From DASQHY01 sp035602605 (GTDB lineage: Bacteria > Acidobacteriota > Terriglobia > Acidiferrales > UBA7541), in assembly GCA_035602605.1 (NCBI GenBank), contig DATNLZ010000007.1, positions 1 to 64,000 of the forward strand: a stretch of DNA of 64,000 nucleotides. The letters run 5' to 3'. The translations under genes were made by a program, and so were the position numbers. Below, piece by piece: positions 1 to 8,604 of the stretch. The notes beneath the pieces are model-generated. The model did not search any database and was not told where the DNA came from. It worked only from the letters and a program-made list of their open reading frames with translations. The first letter of the stretch is position 1, and each line of letters starts with the position of its first letter.

Positions 1-1
1 G

Positions 2-448
2 GCGATGCTGATGGCCAGCATCGCCCCGACTGCTGTTCAATCAGCTACACCTTCCGCCCTGCCGGCGGAATCCAAAAACAGCACGCACAGCAAGACTGCT
101 CTGGCATCACCTTCATCGGCAAAAACAAGAGGCAGATCCAGGTCGAGGAAGTCTAGGCACGACACCTCATGGCGCCGTGGACAAAAAGGTCCTACGCCCG
201 ATCGCGTCAACGAAATTCAAGAGGCTCTGGCACGCCAGGGCGCATATATCGGAGAACCCACCGGAAAATGGGACGCTAAGACCGTAGAGGCGATGCGGCG
301 CTTCCAATCGGCTCGCAACTTGAATCCTACTGGAAAGCTTGATGCTCTCACATTACAGAAGCTGGGGCTGGGCTCGGACATTGCCGGAATTGCACCACCT
401 CAAGCGCTCTTGCCGGATGGTCCTTTGGCGCCCCGTCGGCCACGTTAG
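2..448 (+). CDS. Peptidoglycan-binding domain protein, 5' end probably cut by the window
   Basis: The reading frame is open to the left edge. The first ATG is at 5, but residues after it (MLMASIAPTAVQSA) look like the tail of a signal peptide whose hydrophobic core would lie upstream, so I treat the gene as partial. A low-complexity Ser/Thr/Arg/Lys linker covers roughly residues 15-65. Residues about 65-120 form a PG_binding_1-like helical domain, with VNEIQEALARQGAY, VEAMRRFQ and LDALTLQKLGLG, the usual repeat that binds cell-wall glycan or peptide. A short Pro-rich tail follows. No catalytic domain is visible. It probably acts in the periplasm or at the wall; its enzymatic partner is unknown. 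Confidence 0.7.
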   Translation, partial: AMLMASIAPTAVQSATPSALPAESKNSTHSKTALASPSSAKTRGRSRSRKSRHDTSWRRGQKGPTPDRVNEIQEALARQGAYIGEPTGKWDAKTVEAMRRFQSARNLNPTGKLDALTLQKLGLGSDIAGIAPPQALLPDGPLAPRRPR

Positions 449-477
449 GTCTCCTGAAATTTAATATAAAGAACCGC

Positions 478-1881
478 CTAGGAGCTTGGCACCGACGGCG
501 GCTTGGGGACGGCGGGGATCGCGATGGACCGTGCGCCGTTTTTCCCAACCGAGCGCACTGCAAAGAAATGATTGTCTGTCGATATACCCGTTAGAACTAC
601 ATCCCCCGACGAATTTGCAGAATCAAGGGTGGCCCATCGCGACTCGGTGGTATCGCGCCACAAAATTTCAAACCCCTCGCGCTGCGCGTCATCTCCTGCC
701 GCCCAGCTGATTTTGGCATCCGGTGTCACGCCGCCTGCGAGGGTAACTTCTTTCGGCGGTGCCGGCGCAATGGCGAGCACTCGTAAGGCTTCGGCATTCA
801 CGCGCGCCACATTGCCCAAAAATTTGAAGTCCATACATTTCACGAGGTCGCCATACTCGCGCCCGTTCTCATTGCGAGGCGTCTGATGCTGGTGATCGTA
901 ATTCTCCAGGGGCTCGGTGAACCGCACAGCAGGCAATCCTGCCTCAGCAAAGGGACGATGATCGCCGCCGCGTCCGAGGCGATCGAGCCGGAAGATCAAT
1001 CGCACCGCAGGAGCTCCTACAATTCCTTCGATTGCCCGCGCCAGCTCACGCGAAGGCGGGTCAACATTGTCCGGCCCACTGTTTCCCAGGCCACCGTGCG
1101 AAAACACTCGCACGCGATGCGGAACCCCGCTTCCCGGAGCGAAGTCGGCGCCGACAATGTCGTTATTCAGCATGCCGCCGATTTGGTAGCCGTTCTCTTT
1201 GAAATACGCGAGCAGGCGCTTTGCGCCTAGTAAACCCTGCTCTTCTCCTGCGAGAGCCACGAAGGCGAGTGTTGCGCGATACGTTCCAGGCGAGAGCAGT
1301 CGCGCCGCCTCGAGCGCTACAGCCACTCCGGAGGCGTCGTCATCGGCTCCAGGCGCATCGCTTCGCGAATCGGTGGGGGAGGAAGCCCGCGAATCGTAAT
1401 GGCCTGAGACTATGAAGACCGTCTTGACCAATGATGGGTCGCTTCCGGGAAGAATCGCGATTACATTTTCCATCCTGACTGGTTTGCCGCCGGTTCGCGG
1501 AGAAGTAGTTTCAAAACGGTCGACGGAAATCTGCAGCTTCCCACCGGAGCCCTTGTCGATCTGCTCGAATCGCGACTTGATGCGGTCGCGGCCGCAGCCG
1601 ATACCCCGTTTGGGATCGTCCCAGGAAGAAAGGGAATGCCGCGTCCCGCATGCCACCAGCTCTTCGACGGCGCTGCGCAGAGATGTTTCGTCAACGGCAC
1701 CGCGCGATATCGCTCCGGAAATTGGGGGAAGGACTTTCTTGCTGGGTTTTGCATTGGGCGGTTCCGAAGGATCCATTTGCGCCGCCACGGTGGCCGCCCC
1801 AAGAAAAATCCAAAGCATCACAAAGGGCGCCAGAGCCGCGTAGCTCCCTGCGCCAACCCGTTTTCCATGTTCTTTCGTCAA
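478..1881 (-). CDS. Secreted M28-family zinc aminopeptidase with C-terminal Fn3-like domain
   Basis: M28 peptidases are di-zinc exopeptidases. The metal-site blocks are visible: GHYDSR, GADDDASG, AGEEQGLLG, NNDIVG and, near the end of the domain, the His in DHQHQTP. The catalytic domain is followed by about 100 residues resembling a fibronectin-III module (PKEVTLAGGVTPDAKISW onward). I chose a TTG start at 1881: it follows GAGAGG by six bases and gives a clean signal peptide (basic MTKEHGKR, then ALAPFVMLWIFLGAATVAAQ). A GTG at 2016 would add 45 residues before the signal peptide. That GTG lies eight bases after a possible -10 element, so a leaderless longer form cannot be excluded. Exported digestion of peptides is the likely role. 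Confidence 0.85.
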   Translation of the reverse strand: MTKEHGKRVGAGSYAALAPFVMLWIFLGAATVAAQMDPSEPPNAKPSKKVLPPISGAISRGAVDETSLRSAVEELVACGTRHSLSSWDDPKRGIGCGRDRIKSRFEQIDKGSGGKLQISVDRFETTSPRTGGKPVRMENVIAILPGSDPSLVKTVFIVSGHYDSRASSPTDSRSDAPGADDDASGVAVALEAARLLSPGTYRATLAFVALAGEEQGLLGAKRLLAYFKENGYQIGGMLNNDIVGADFAPGSGVPHRVRVFSHGGLGNSGPDNVDPPSRELARAIEGIVGAPAVRLIFRLDRLGRGGDHRPFAEAGLPAVRFTEPLENYDHQHQTPRNENGREYGDLVKCMDFKFLGNVARVNAEALRVLAIAPAPPKEVTLAGGVTPDAKISWAAGDDAQREGFEILWRDTTESRWATLDSANSSGDVVLTGISTDNHFFAVRSVGKNGARSIAIPAVPKPPSVPSS

Positions 1882-2024
1882 TAGCAGCCTCTCGATACTT
1901 GTTACTCCCTGGAGACCAAACAAGCGACCCCAGGCCACAGGTGGACGAGCGTGCGCCGCAACCTCATTGGCGTAAAACTGCCGGGCATAACCCAATAGCT
2001 TCCGACAGCGCGACACACGCCCAG

Positions 2025-2053
2025 AATGTACCTGATTGAGCCTATAAATCCAA
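2025..2053 (-). promoter_or_regulatory. Candidate promoter of the M28 peptidase gene
   Basis: On the minus strand TTGGAT (2053-2048) and TACATT (2030-2025) are 17 bases apart. Transcription would start near 2018. That leaves either a leader of about 140 bases before the TTG start at 1881 or an almost leaderless message beginning at GTG 2016. Confidence 0.4.
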
Positions 2054-2354
2054 ACCGATGGGATCGATGTCTGAGAACGCCTTTTCGGGAGCTGCCGAGA
2101 TGAGTAACTAGGGAGGAGGGCTTAGAACCGAAAACTGAGAGTCATCGGCGATCCGACTGGTCACCCCCTAACCATCATGTGCTTCGACTCTCACAGCATC
2201 GCTGCTCGGATTACGGCATCGTCGAGCGGAACCGTGATTTCATCGACTGCCGTGCCTAGAACGGTTTGCTCGTCAAGTTATGCTATGCTTGAGAGCGGAA
2301 ACTGCTCCTCGCGGTCGATCCGGATTTTGATTGAACGCAATGGAGGTTTTCGTT

Positions 2355-2382
2355 TTTACACGCATTAACGCCGCAGTATAAG
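2355..2382 (+). promoter_or_regulatory. Candidate promoter of the aldehyde dehydrogenase gene
   Basis: TTTACA (2355-2360) and TATAAG (2377-2382) are separated by 16 bases. The predicted transcript starts near 2389, about 45 bases upstream of ATG 2433, and contains the CAGGAG ribosome-binding site at 2421-2426. Confidence 0.45.
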
Positions 2383-2432
2383 ATTAAGTCCTTCAAAATG
2401 AAATAGGTTCTCTCGAACAGCAGGAGCTTCCC

Positions 2433-3938
2433 ATGGCCACCGCAGCGATGCCCAAGGTTTATAAGAACTTTATCAACGGCGAGTGGGTGGAAGCTCGCAG
2501 CGGCATGGCCTTTGACAACCGCAACCCCGCAAATACCGATGAGCTAATCGGCATGTTTCCGGCGTCGAGCGCTGCAGATGTTAACGATGCCGTGGAGGCT
2601 GCGCAGGCAGCTTATCAGAGCTGGCGACTTGTGCCGGCTCCGAAACGCGGCGAGATTCTGTATCGCGCTGCCGAAATACTGGTTCGACGGAAAGAGGAAC
2701 TGGCGCGAGACATGACGCGTGAAATGGGAAAGGTGCTAGCAGAGGCGCGTGGCGACGTGCAGGAAGCAATCGATATGACGTATTACATGGCGGGGGAAGG
2801 GCGGCGCCTATTCGGGCAAACCACGCCGTCGGAGCTGCCAAACAAATTTGCCATGAGCACGCGACAGTCCATTGGCGTGTGCGGGCTGATCACGCCTTGG
2901 AATTTCCCGATGGCTATTCCGGCGTGGAAAATGATGCCTGCGCTGATTTGCGGAAATACCGTGGTGATCAAGCCGGCGGAAGACACGCCGCTATCCACGT
3001 ATAATCTTGTGCAGATTCTCACCGAAGCGGGCCTTCCTCGCGGCGTCGTGAATGTTGTTACTGGCGATGGTCCGTCAGCCGGCGCCCCACTTGTGAACCA
3101 TCCTGATGTTCCGGTCATTAGTTTTACGGGTTCGACGGCTGTCGGAAAAATCGTGGCCCAGGCGTGCGCACCAGCGTTTAAGCATTACAGCTTGGAGATG
3201 GGAGGCAAGAACATCATCATCGTCATGGATGATGCCAACTTGGACCTGGCTATCGACGGGGCGGTGTGGGGCGGCTTCGGCACTACCGGGCAGAGGTGTA
3301 CGGCTGCCAGCAGAATCGCTGTGCATAGCAAGATTTATAAGGATTTCCTGGGGCGCTTCGTCGCGCGCGTGAAGTCGCTCAAAGTTGGGAACGGTTTAGA
3401 CGCGGATACAGAAATGGGTCCGACGATCAACGAGGCTCAGCTCAAACAGGTGATGGAGTACGTGCGCGTGGGGACGAGCGAGGGAGCGCAACTACTGGCT
3501 GGTGGGCATCGTCTCGCAGATGGCGCGTTCGGTCGAGGCTGGTTCTACGAACCAACGGTCTTTGGCGGATGCGACCCCAAGATGCGTATCGCGCAGGAAG
3601 AAATTTTTGGCCCGGTCGTTTCGGTGATGCCTACGGAATCACTCGAAGAAGCGCTGGACATCGCCAATGGGGTGGTCTATGGGCTTTCCGCATCGATTTA
3701 CACGCGGGATGTAAATAAAGCGTTTCGAGCCGCACGTGATCTCTATACTGGAATCGTTTACATAAATGCGCCCACTATCGGCGCGGAGACCCATCTGCCC
3801 TTCGGGGGCACTAAGCAGACCGGTAACGGACATCGCGAAGCGGCGGTCACCGCGCTCGACTTTTTCAGTGAGTGGAAAACTATTTACATCGATTATTCGG
3901 ACCGGCTGCAGCGCGCGCAAATTGATAATTCGCGGTGA
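2433..3938 (+). CDS. NAD(P)-dependent aldehyde dehydrogenase, semialdehyde type
   Basis: This is a full-length ALDH (501 residues) that oxidises an aldehyde to the acid. The oxyanion Asn lies in TPWNFP (about 157), the general-base Glu in LEMGGKN (about 255) and the catalytic Cys in GQRCTA (about 289). EEIFGPV and LPFGGTKQTGNG are also present. From memory the sequence resembles Bacillus YcbD-like alpha-ketoglutaric semialdehyde dehydrogenases, so 2,5-dioxovalerate is a candidate substrate, but related semialdehydes fit equally well. The start has CAGGAG six bases upstream. The gene stands alone with its own promoter and no sugar-acid or proline catabolic genes beside it, so context does not settle the substrate. 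Confidence 0.9.
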   Translation: MATAAMPKVYKNFINGEWVEARSGMAFDNRNPANTDELIGMFPASSAADVNDAVEAAQAAYQSWRLVPAPKRGEILYRAAEILVRRKEELARDMTREMGKVLAEARGDVQEAIDMTYYMAGEGRRLFGQTTPSELPNKFAMSTRQSIGVCGLITPWNFPMAIPAWKMMPALICGNTVVIKPAEDTPLSTYNLVQILTEAGLPRGVVNVVTGDGPSAGAPLVNHPDVPVISFTGSTAVGKIVAQACAPAFKHYSLEMGGKNIIIVMDDANLDLAIDGAVWGGFGTTGQRCTAASRIAVHSKIYKDFLGRFVARVKSLKVGNGLDADTEMGPTINEAQLKQVMEYVRVGTSEGAQLLAGGHRLADGAFGRGWFYEPTVFGGCDPKMRIAQEEIFGPVVSVMPTESLEEALDIANGVVYGLSASIYTRDVNKAFRAARDLYTGIVYINAPTIGAETHLPFGGTKQTGNGHREAAVTALDFFSEWKTIYIDYSDRLQRAQIDNSR

Positions 3939-3969
3939 CCGTGCATAGAACCAAGTGCCAGAGCAAACA

Positions 3970-3998
3970 TTGACGCTCTTGCTGTTGCTGCATAGAAT
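3970..3998 (+). promoter_or_regulatory. Promoter of the hrcA-grpE-dnaJ operon
   Basis: TTGACG (3970-3975), a 17-base spacer and TAGAAT (3993-3998) give a good sigma-70-type promoter. Transcription would start near 4005, at or just before the AAGGAGA ribosome-binding site (4004-4010). I saw no CIRCE inverted repeat (the TTAGCACTC/GAGTGCTAA type), so HrcA autoregulation is not evident here. Confidence 0.65.
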
Positions 3999-4019
3999 CA
4001 ATGAAGGAGACTTTGAGGG

Positions 4020-5063
4020 ATGCTACGCGATCGTGCCCTGCACGAACGCAGGAATCAGCAAGTACTGGTCGATGTGGTTCGCACCTACATCGAGACTGGC
4101 GAACCCGTGTCTTCGCGTTCTATTTCGAGACGCCATGAAGAACTGCTGAGCCCCGCGACGATTCGCAGCATCATGGCGGATCTCGAAGATGCCGGCTATC
4201 TTTACCAGCCGCATACTTCGGCCGGCCGCTTGCCGACCGCGGCAGCCTACCGATTCTTCGCGCAGCAAGTGGCCTTGCAAGCCACGTTGAATCCCCAAGA
4301 CCGAGAATGGATTCACCGGGAGATTTCGTCGGCAGCTAACCCGGAGGAAATGACCGAACGGGCGGGGCACGTGCTCGCCGCAATCTCGCAGGGGTTGGGT
4401 ATCGTCGTGTCGCCGCCGCTCGGCAGAACAATCCTTGAGCATATGCGCTTCCTTCTTTTGCCGGACGGACGTGTTGTGGTTGTACTCATCACTGTGGGCG
4501 GAGGAGCGCGCGACAAAATTCTTCGACCGGAGCGCCGCTTCACGCAAGAGGAACTCGATCGCACCGCTGAGTATCTCAACGGCCACTACAAAGGTTGGAC
4601 GGTTGAAGCTATCCGCTCTGATTTGGTGGATACGCTCGCCCAAGAGCGCGAGCGGTATGACGAAATTGTGCGCGATGCTTTGGACCTGTGTGATCCAGTA
4701 CTCAGTAGCGCTGTTTCGCAGCAGCTGTATGTCGAAGGCGCAGCCAGGATTGCTGCTGCTCCGGAATTTGCAGATCAAACTCAGTTGCGCGAATTGCTAG
4801 CTGCGATTGAAGAGAAGCATAAATTGGTCGCGTTGCTGAACGGATGTATCGAGGGCCCTGAGCCGCTGTATGTACAAATTGGAATCGACCAGATGAATCC
4901 GGCTGGTCAGAACCTGGCACTGATTAGTGCGCCGTACGCAGGGGCCGATCAGTTGCAGGGATCGCTCGGAGTACTTGGGCCGCTGCGAATGCAGTACGAA
5001 CGTGCGATGACCGCGGTTGCCTACGTGGCTCAGTTACTGGGCGAGACGCACAATAAAACGTAA
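4020..5063 (+). CDS. hrcA: Heat-inducible transcription repressor HrcA
   Basis: HrcA represses chaperone genes by binding CIRCE operators and is usually tuned by GroEL. The N-terminal winged helix is clear: VLVDVVRTYIETGEPVSSRS, then SPATIRSIMADLEDAGYL and HTSAGRLPT (roughly residues 15-75). A GAF-like ligand or dimer domain follows, and the length (347) matches the family. ATG 4020 follows AAGGAGA by nine bases. It is first in an operon with grpE (25-base gap) and dnaJ. No CIRCE element is visible in front of this operon, so its targets (groESL, dnaK) probably lie outside the window. Confidence 0.95.
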   Translation: MLRDRALHERRNQQVLVDVVRTYIETGEPVSSRSISRRHEELLSPATIRSIMADLEDAGYLYQPHTSAGRLPTAAAYRFFAQQVALQATLNPQDREWIHREISSAANPEEMTERAGHVLAAISQGLGIVVSPPLGRTILEHMRFLLLPDGRVVVVLITVGGGARDKILRPERRFTQEELDRTAEYLNGHYKGWTVEAIRSDLVDTLAQERERYDEIVRDALDLCDPVLSSAVSQQLYVEGAARIAAAPEFADQTQLRELLAAIEEKHKLVALLNGCIEGPEPLYVQIGIDQMNPAGQNLALISAPYAGADQLQGSLGVLGPLRMQYERAMTAVAYVAQLLGETHNKT

Positions 5064-5088
5064 ACTGTTCGAGGCCGAGGTTACCTAC

Positions 5089-5733
5089 GTGCCACACGGA
5101 GATAAGAAAGAGACTTCCGAATCGAAGATTCACATCGCTCGTGAGCAGGAAACCGAAAGCGATGCAAGCGAGACAGCTGCGTCTGCTCAGGACCCCCAAG
5201 AGGCCAAGGGAGCCGGAAGTTCTACGGCAGCTAAAAACCTTACGAGCGAGCTCGACGAGCTTCGGCAAACGTTGATTCGCCGTCAGGCTGATTTTGATAA
5301 TTATCGCAAGCGCGTCGAACGCGAACGCGGCGACGATTCCCGGCGAACCACCGCGTATACACTCGAGCGATTTCTTCCTATGCTGGACGCGTTTGAACAA
5401 GCGCTCGCGACGCACCGCGAGCCGGCTTATGCGGATTATCGCAAAGGCTTCGAGCTGATTCACAAACAGTTCCTCGACGCACTGACCCGGCTGGGTGTCG
5501 AGCGCATGGATCCGACCGGGCAACCTTTTGACCCGCACCTTCACCAGGCGGTCGATCGCATCGAATCGACAGAACATGCTGACGGCACCGTTGTGGCAGT
5601 GCTCCTGCCCGGTTATCTGTACAACGGGAAGGCTCTGCGGCCGGCGGCCGTGCGCGTGGCGGTTCACCCGCAGGGTCATTCGCCAGAAGCGCCTTCAAAA
5701 GCAAATACATCCGCATCAAAGTTAGCTAATTAA
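5089..5733 (+). CDS. grpE: GrpE, DnaK nucleotide-exchange factor
   Basis: GrpE releases ADP from DnaK during chaperone cycling. The protein has an acidic, disordered N-terminus, a long helix (ELDELRQTLIRRQADFDNYRKR), then the four-helix and beta domains with FLPMLDAFEQAL, the GVERMDPTGQPFDPHLHQAV signature and GYLYNGKALRPAAV. I chose GTG 5089 because it follows CCGAGG by eight bases and lies just after the hrcA stop. An upstream in-frame ATG at 5017 would overlap hrcA by about 47 bases and add residues unlike the family. The length is then 214, normal for GrpE. dnaJ follows after eight bases. Confidence 0.93.
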   Translation: MPHGDKKETSESKIHIAREQETESDASETAASAQDPQEAKGAGSSTAAKNLTSELDELRQTLIRRQADFDNYRKRVERERGDDSRRTTAYTLERFLPMLDAFEQALATHREPAYADYRKGFELIHKQFLDALTRLGVERMDPTGQPFDPHLHQAVDRIESTEHADGTVVAVLLPGYLYNGKALRPAAVRVAVHPQGHSPEAPSKANTSASKLAN

Positions 5734-5741
5734 GAGGATCG

Positions 5742-6881
5742 ATGGCCCAGACCAAGAAACTTGATTTTTATGAAGTCCTTAACGTAACGCGTACTGCTTC
5801 CACCGAAGAAATCAAGAGCGCTTACCGCAAAGCGGCAATGCAATGGCATCCGGATCGTAATCCGCAGCGCAAAGAAGCCGCCGAAGAGCGGTTCCGTGAA
5901 TGCACCGAAGCGTACAGCGTGTTGAGCGATGCGCAAAAGCGCGAAGCGTACGACCGGTACGGGCACGCCGGTCTTTCTGGCGTGCAGTTCGAGGGAGTTA
6001 ATAGCAGCATTTTCCAAGACTTCCAGGATATCTTCGGCGACTTTTTTGGGTTCGAGGAAGTCTACGGCGGGGGCTCCGGTCGTGGCGGCAGGAACCGTGC
6101 GCAGCGCGGCACGGACTTGCGCTACGACATGTCGCTTTCGTTTGAAGAAGCAGCCGCGGGAGTGACCACAAAAATCAAGATACCGCGGCTGGAGAACTGC
6201 GAAGCCTGCAAGGGTACAGGTGGGAAAGCAGGTACCGGAATTTCATCCTGCCAGTCTTGCGGTGGTCGCGGCCAACTGCACTACCAACAAGGTTTCTTCA
6301 CTATTTCTCGGACGTGCCCTTCGTGCCAGGGAGCGGGCCAAGTGATTCGGGAGCGTTGCCCGGCGTGCCATGGGCAGGGCCGGATCGAGCGCGAACGGAC
6401 CATTGATCTGCGGATCCCGCCGGGTGTGGATTCAGGAACGAGGCTGCGCATCGCCGGCGAGGGCGAAAAAGGGCCGAATGGAGGGCCTGCCGGAGATCTT
6501 TATGTCGTATTAGAGGTGAAGGACCATCCATTCTTTGAACGTCGCGGCGTGGATCTTTTCTGTACCATTCCTATTAGCATTGCACAGGCCGCGCTGGGCA
6601 CGGAAATTATGGTGCCGGCTCTGCAAGGGGAAGAGAAGCTGAAAATTCCCGAAGGTACGCAGAGCGGCGCGATCTTCCGCGTAAAAGGTAAAGGCTTGCA
6701 GGATCCCCGAGGCGGGGGCAAGGGCGACGTCTACTACCATGTAAGTGTGGTCACGCCGAGCAGGCTCTCGCGCGAACAGCGTAAACTCATGGAGCAGTTG
6801 GGGGCCACGCTAAAAGTGGAAAACCGCCCTGCGGAGCGTGGGTCATCTATCTTCGATAAGGTAAAAGACATCTTTGGGTAG
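5742..6881 (+). CDS. dnaJ: Chaperone protein DnaJ
   Basis: This is a full type-I Hsp40 that delivers clients to DnaK and stimulates its ATPase. The J-domain carries HPD at residues 36-38. A short Gly-rich stretch lies at about 100-118. Four zinc-binding CXXCXGXG repeats follow (Cys pairs 153/156, 170/173, 192/195, 206/209), then the C-terminal client-binding domains. The start has AGAGGA upstream and lies eight bases after grpE. The dnaK gene, often between grpE and dnaJ, is absent here. A terminator overlaps the stop codon, which ends the hrcA-grpE-dnaJ unit. Confidence 0.97.
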   Translation: MAQTKKLDFYEVLNVTRTASTEEIKSAYRKAAMQWHPDRNPQRKEAAEERFRECTEAYSVLSDAQKREAYDRYGHAGLSGVQFEGVNSSIFQDFQDIFGDFFGFEEVYGGGSGRGGRNRAQRGTDLRYDMSLSFEEAAAGVTTKIKIPRLENCEACKGTGGKAGTGISSCQSCGGRGQLHYQQGFFTISRTCPSCQGAGQVIRERCPACHGQGRIERERTIDLRIPPGVDSGTRLRIAGEGEKGPNGGPAGDLYVVLEVKDHPFFERRGVDLFCTIPISIAQAALGTEIMVPALQGEEKLKIPEGTQSGAIFRVKGKGLQDPRGGGKGDVYYHVSVVTPSRLSREQRKLMEQLGATLKVENRPAERGSSIFDKVKDIFG

Positions 6882-6897
6882 GCCTCTCTACCTTTTT
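6877..6897 (+). terminator. Intrinsic terminator at the dnaJ stop codon
   Basis: GGTAG (6877-6881) pairs with CTACC (6888-6892) around a six-base loop and runs straight into TTTTT (6893-6897). The stem's left arm contains the dnaJ TAG codon, so translation and termination signals overlap. Confidence 0.6.
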
Positions 6898-6980
6898 GAC
6901 TAGCCGTGAACGACGTCATGGAATAGTTCATCAAACCTTAACTAAAATCCAAAAAATCTTTCGCTAGTGTCGCAATGCGG

Positions 6981-6986
6981 TAGAAT
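6981..6986 (+). promoter_or_regulatory. -10 element placed for leaderless rsmE transcription
   Basis: TAGAAT at 6981-6986 is followed by seven bases and then GTG 6994. Transcription would begin at or within a base of the start codon. There is no Shine-Dalgarno sequence and the -35 region is weak. Confidence 0.45.
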
Positions 6987-6993
6987 CGGCGTC

Positions 6994-7722
6994 GTGCGCC
7001 GGCGATTCTTTGTCGAACAATTTGAAGGCGATCAGGCTCGGATGGTGGGCGGGGCTGCACATCATCTTGGGAAAGTACTTCGCGCCCAGCCCGGACAACT
7101 ATACGAGCTGAGCGACGGCCAGAGGATTAGACTGGGAAAAATCGCGCGGGTAGAGCGAGACACGATTGTCTTCGAGCTTGCCGGGGACATTCCCGCGAAT
7201 GCAACGCGATTGGGAATCACGCTCTTGCTGGCGATCGTCAAATTCGATCGGTTCGAATGGGCGCTGGAGAAAGCCACCGAACTAGGCGTGGAGGAAATTG
7301 TCCCGCTAATCGCCGAGAGAAGCGAGAAGGCGCTTATCGTGGCGGCAGCCAAGCGTGTCGAACGCTGGAAAACAATTGCGCTGGAATCAGCCCAGCAATC
7401 GCGGCGATTGAAGGCGCCCACGGTTACAGCTCCAGCGAAGACAGCGGACGCTTTGCGCGCATCCCGTGCCGCAGTGAAACTGGTCTTATCAGAAAATAAC
7501 CAGGCCCAGCCTTTGCGAAGTTCCTTGCCTGAACGGGCGGATGATTCAGCGCGCCTCGCGATTGCATTGGCAATTGGTCCCGAGGGCGGCTGGACCGAGA
7601 GAGACCTCGAGCTGGCGCGAGCGTCGCGATTCGTCGAGGTATCGCTGGGCAGAAATATCCTGCGCACCGAAACCGCGGTGGTTGCCGCGCTCGCCGCGCT
7701 CAACTACGCGCTTGGAGATTAA
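6994..7722 (+). CDS. rsmE: 16S rRNA (uracil-1498-N3)-methyltransferase RsmE
   Basis: RsmE is a SPOUT methyltransferase that modifies U1498 of 16S rRNA using S-adenosylmethionine. The N-terminal PUA-like domain begins RRRFFVEQF and contains HHLGKVLR. The trefoil-knot SAM site is visible in IGPEGGWTERDLELA and LGRNILRTETAVVAALA. I chose GTG 6994 because it gives the usual N-terminus (242 residues) and lies seven bases after TAGAAT. An in-frame GTG at 6967 lies upstream of the expected transcription start. In many genomes rsmE sits by prmA/dnaJ, and the order here agrees. Confidence 0.93.
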   Translation: MRRRFFVEQFEGDQARMVGGAAHHLGKVLRAQPGQLYELSDGQRIRLGKIARVERDTIVFELAGDIPANATRLGITLLLAIVKFDRFEWALEKATELGVEEIVPLIAERSEKALIVAAAKRVERWKTIALESAQQSRRLKAPTVTAPAKTADALRASRAAVKLVLSENNQAQPLRSSLPERADDSARLAIALAIGPEGGWTERDLELARASRFVEVSLGRNILRTETAVVAALAALNYALGD

Positions 7723-7741
7723 AGGCGGGTTGTTCTAGGAT
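7712..7741 (+). promoter_or_regulatory. Candidate promoter with -10 next to the start of the barrel-protein gene
   Basis: TTGGAG (7712-7717), an 18-base spacer and TAGGAT (7736-7741) end eight bases before ATG 7750. The message would start essentially at the ATG. The -35 box overlaps the end of rsmE. Confidence 0.4.
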
Positions 7742-7749
7742 AGCGCCCG

Positions 7750-8601
7750 ATGCTTCGTTGGTTTTTGCTATGTATCGTTGTGTTCGGAGCTGCTGCGGCA
7801 TCGGGCGCGGCGCAAAACCGCCCGTCGCGAACGGCGGATGCCGAGATTATTGAGGCCGGAACACTGCGCGCTGAGGTAGGCTTCGAGTTCTTGCAGGACA
7901 TTGACTTTCCGCTCTCCGGATTGTCTGGGGACCTGACTTCGGTCGGCGTAACCAACCTGCGTCTCGGTCTGGGTAAGATTGTCGAGGTGCAGCTCGATGG
8001 AGCGATTCAGAATTTTCTCGATGTAAAGAAACATGGCGTATCCTACGTTCCAGATTTGCGCCTCAGCGACACCAATTCAACGCACGACATTGGTGATTTC
8101 AGCTTAGCGACAAAAATCAGAATGCTTTCGGAAGCCGAACGGCGGCCCGCGCTTGGCTTACGTTTTGGCTTCAAACTGCCGAACTCGAAGCAGTCTCACG
8201 GGATCGGGACGAACACGTTGAATGTGTTTGGACTGTTTATTATGCAAAAGCATTTTGGCAGACTGAACATTTATGGCAATAGCGGTCTGGCGATTCTGCA
8301 AGCGCCCAACGGAAAGTTTTCTCAGAACGACGAACTACTCTACGGTACGGCCTTCAACTATCCCGTTCACCGGCTTGTGAATGTGGTCGGAGAGGTGGCC
8401 GGACGTTACAACGCTCGCAAGATTAACGTGAACCTGGTGGGCACCGAAAGCCAGTCACAAGCTAGGCTAGGAGTGCAAATCCTCGCCGGTGGTTTTCGAT
8501 GGGATTTTGCTGGAATTGCGGGAATCTCTAAGAACGATGCACGGTCGGGATTTACGTTCGGTGTAAGCAAAGACTTCAAGCTCTTCGATTCCGGCCACTA
8601 A
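7750..8601 (+). CDS. Probable outer-membrane beta-barrel protein of unknown function
   Basis: Residues 1-21 form a signal peptide (LRWFLLCIVVFGAAAASG, cleavage near AAQ). The rest is an alternating hydrophobic/polar beta pattern with repeated short strands, for example TNLRLGLGKIVEVQLDGAIQ, RPALGLRFGFKLPN and SQARLGVQILAGGFRWDF. It ends in a strand-like region close to the C-terminus. This resembles the MetA-pathway/phenol-type transporter barrel families, but I cannot assign a substrate. It has 283 residues and appears to be a single gene with its own promoter. It is probably exported and inserted in the outer membrane. Confidence 0.65.
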   Translation: MLRWFLLCIVVFGAAAASGAAQNRPSRTADAEIIEAGTLRAEVGFEFLQDIDFPLSGLSGDLTSVGVTNLRLGLGKIVEVQLDGAIQNFLDVKKHGVSYVPDLRLSDTNSTHDIGDFSLATKIRMLSEAERRPALGLRFGFKLPNSKQSHGIGTNTLNVFGLFIMQKHFGRLNIYGNSGLAILQAPNGKFSQNDELLYGTAFNYPVHRLVNVVGEVAGRYNARKINVNLVGTESQSQARLGVQILAGGFRWDFAGIAGISKNDARSGFTFGVSKDFKLFDSGH

Positions 8602-8604
8602 CCT

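Larger units (their letters stand above)
1882..2432. other. Intergenic region between divergent genes; only promoters recognised
   Basis: This 551-base stretch separates the minus-strand M28 peptidase from the plus-strand aldehyde dehydrogenase. I recognise a candidate promoter for each gene, listed separately. A short plus-strand open frame at 2177-2368 has no ribosome-binding site or recognisable protein character and is not called. No tRNA fold, repeat or terminator was seen. Confidence 0.6.

Noticed and set aside
2177..2368. Short open frame before the aldehyde dehydrogenase
   Set aside because: No ribosome-binding site, no recognisable protein character, and it lies in a gap with promoters for flanking genes.
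3939..4019. CIRCE operator in front of hrcA
   Set aside because: I looked for the TTAGCACTC/GAGTGCTAA inverted repeat and did not find a recognisable copy.
4023..5679. Two 251-codon open frames antisense to hrcA and grpE
   Set aside because: They mirror well-supported genes and have shadow-like composition.
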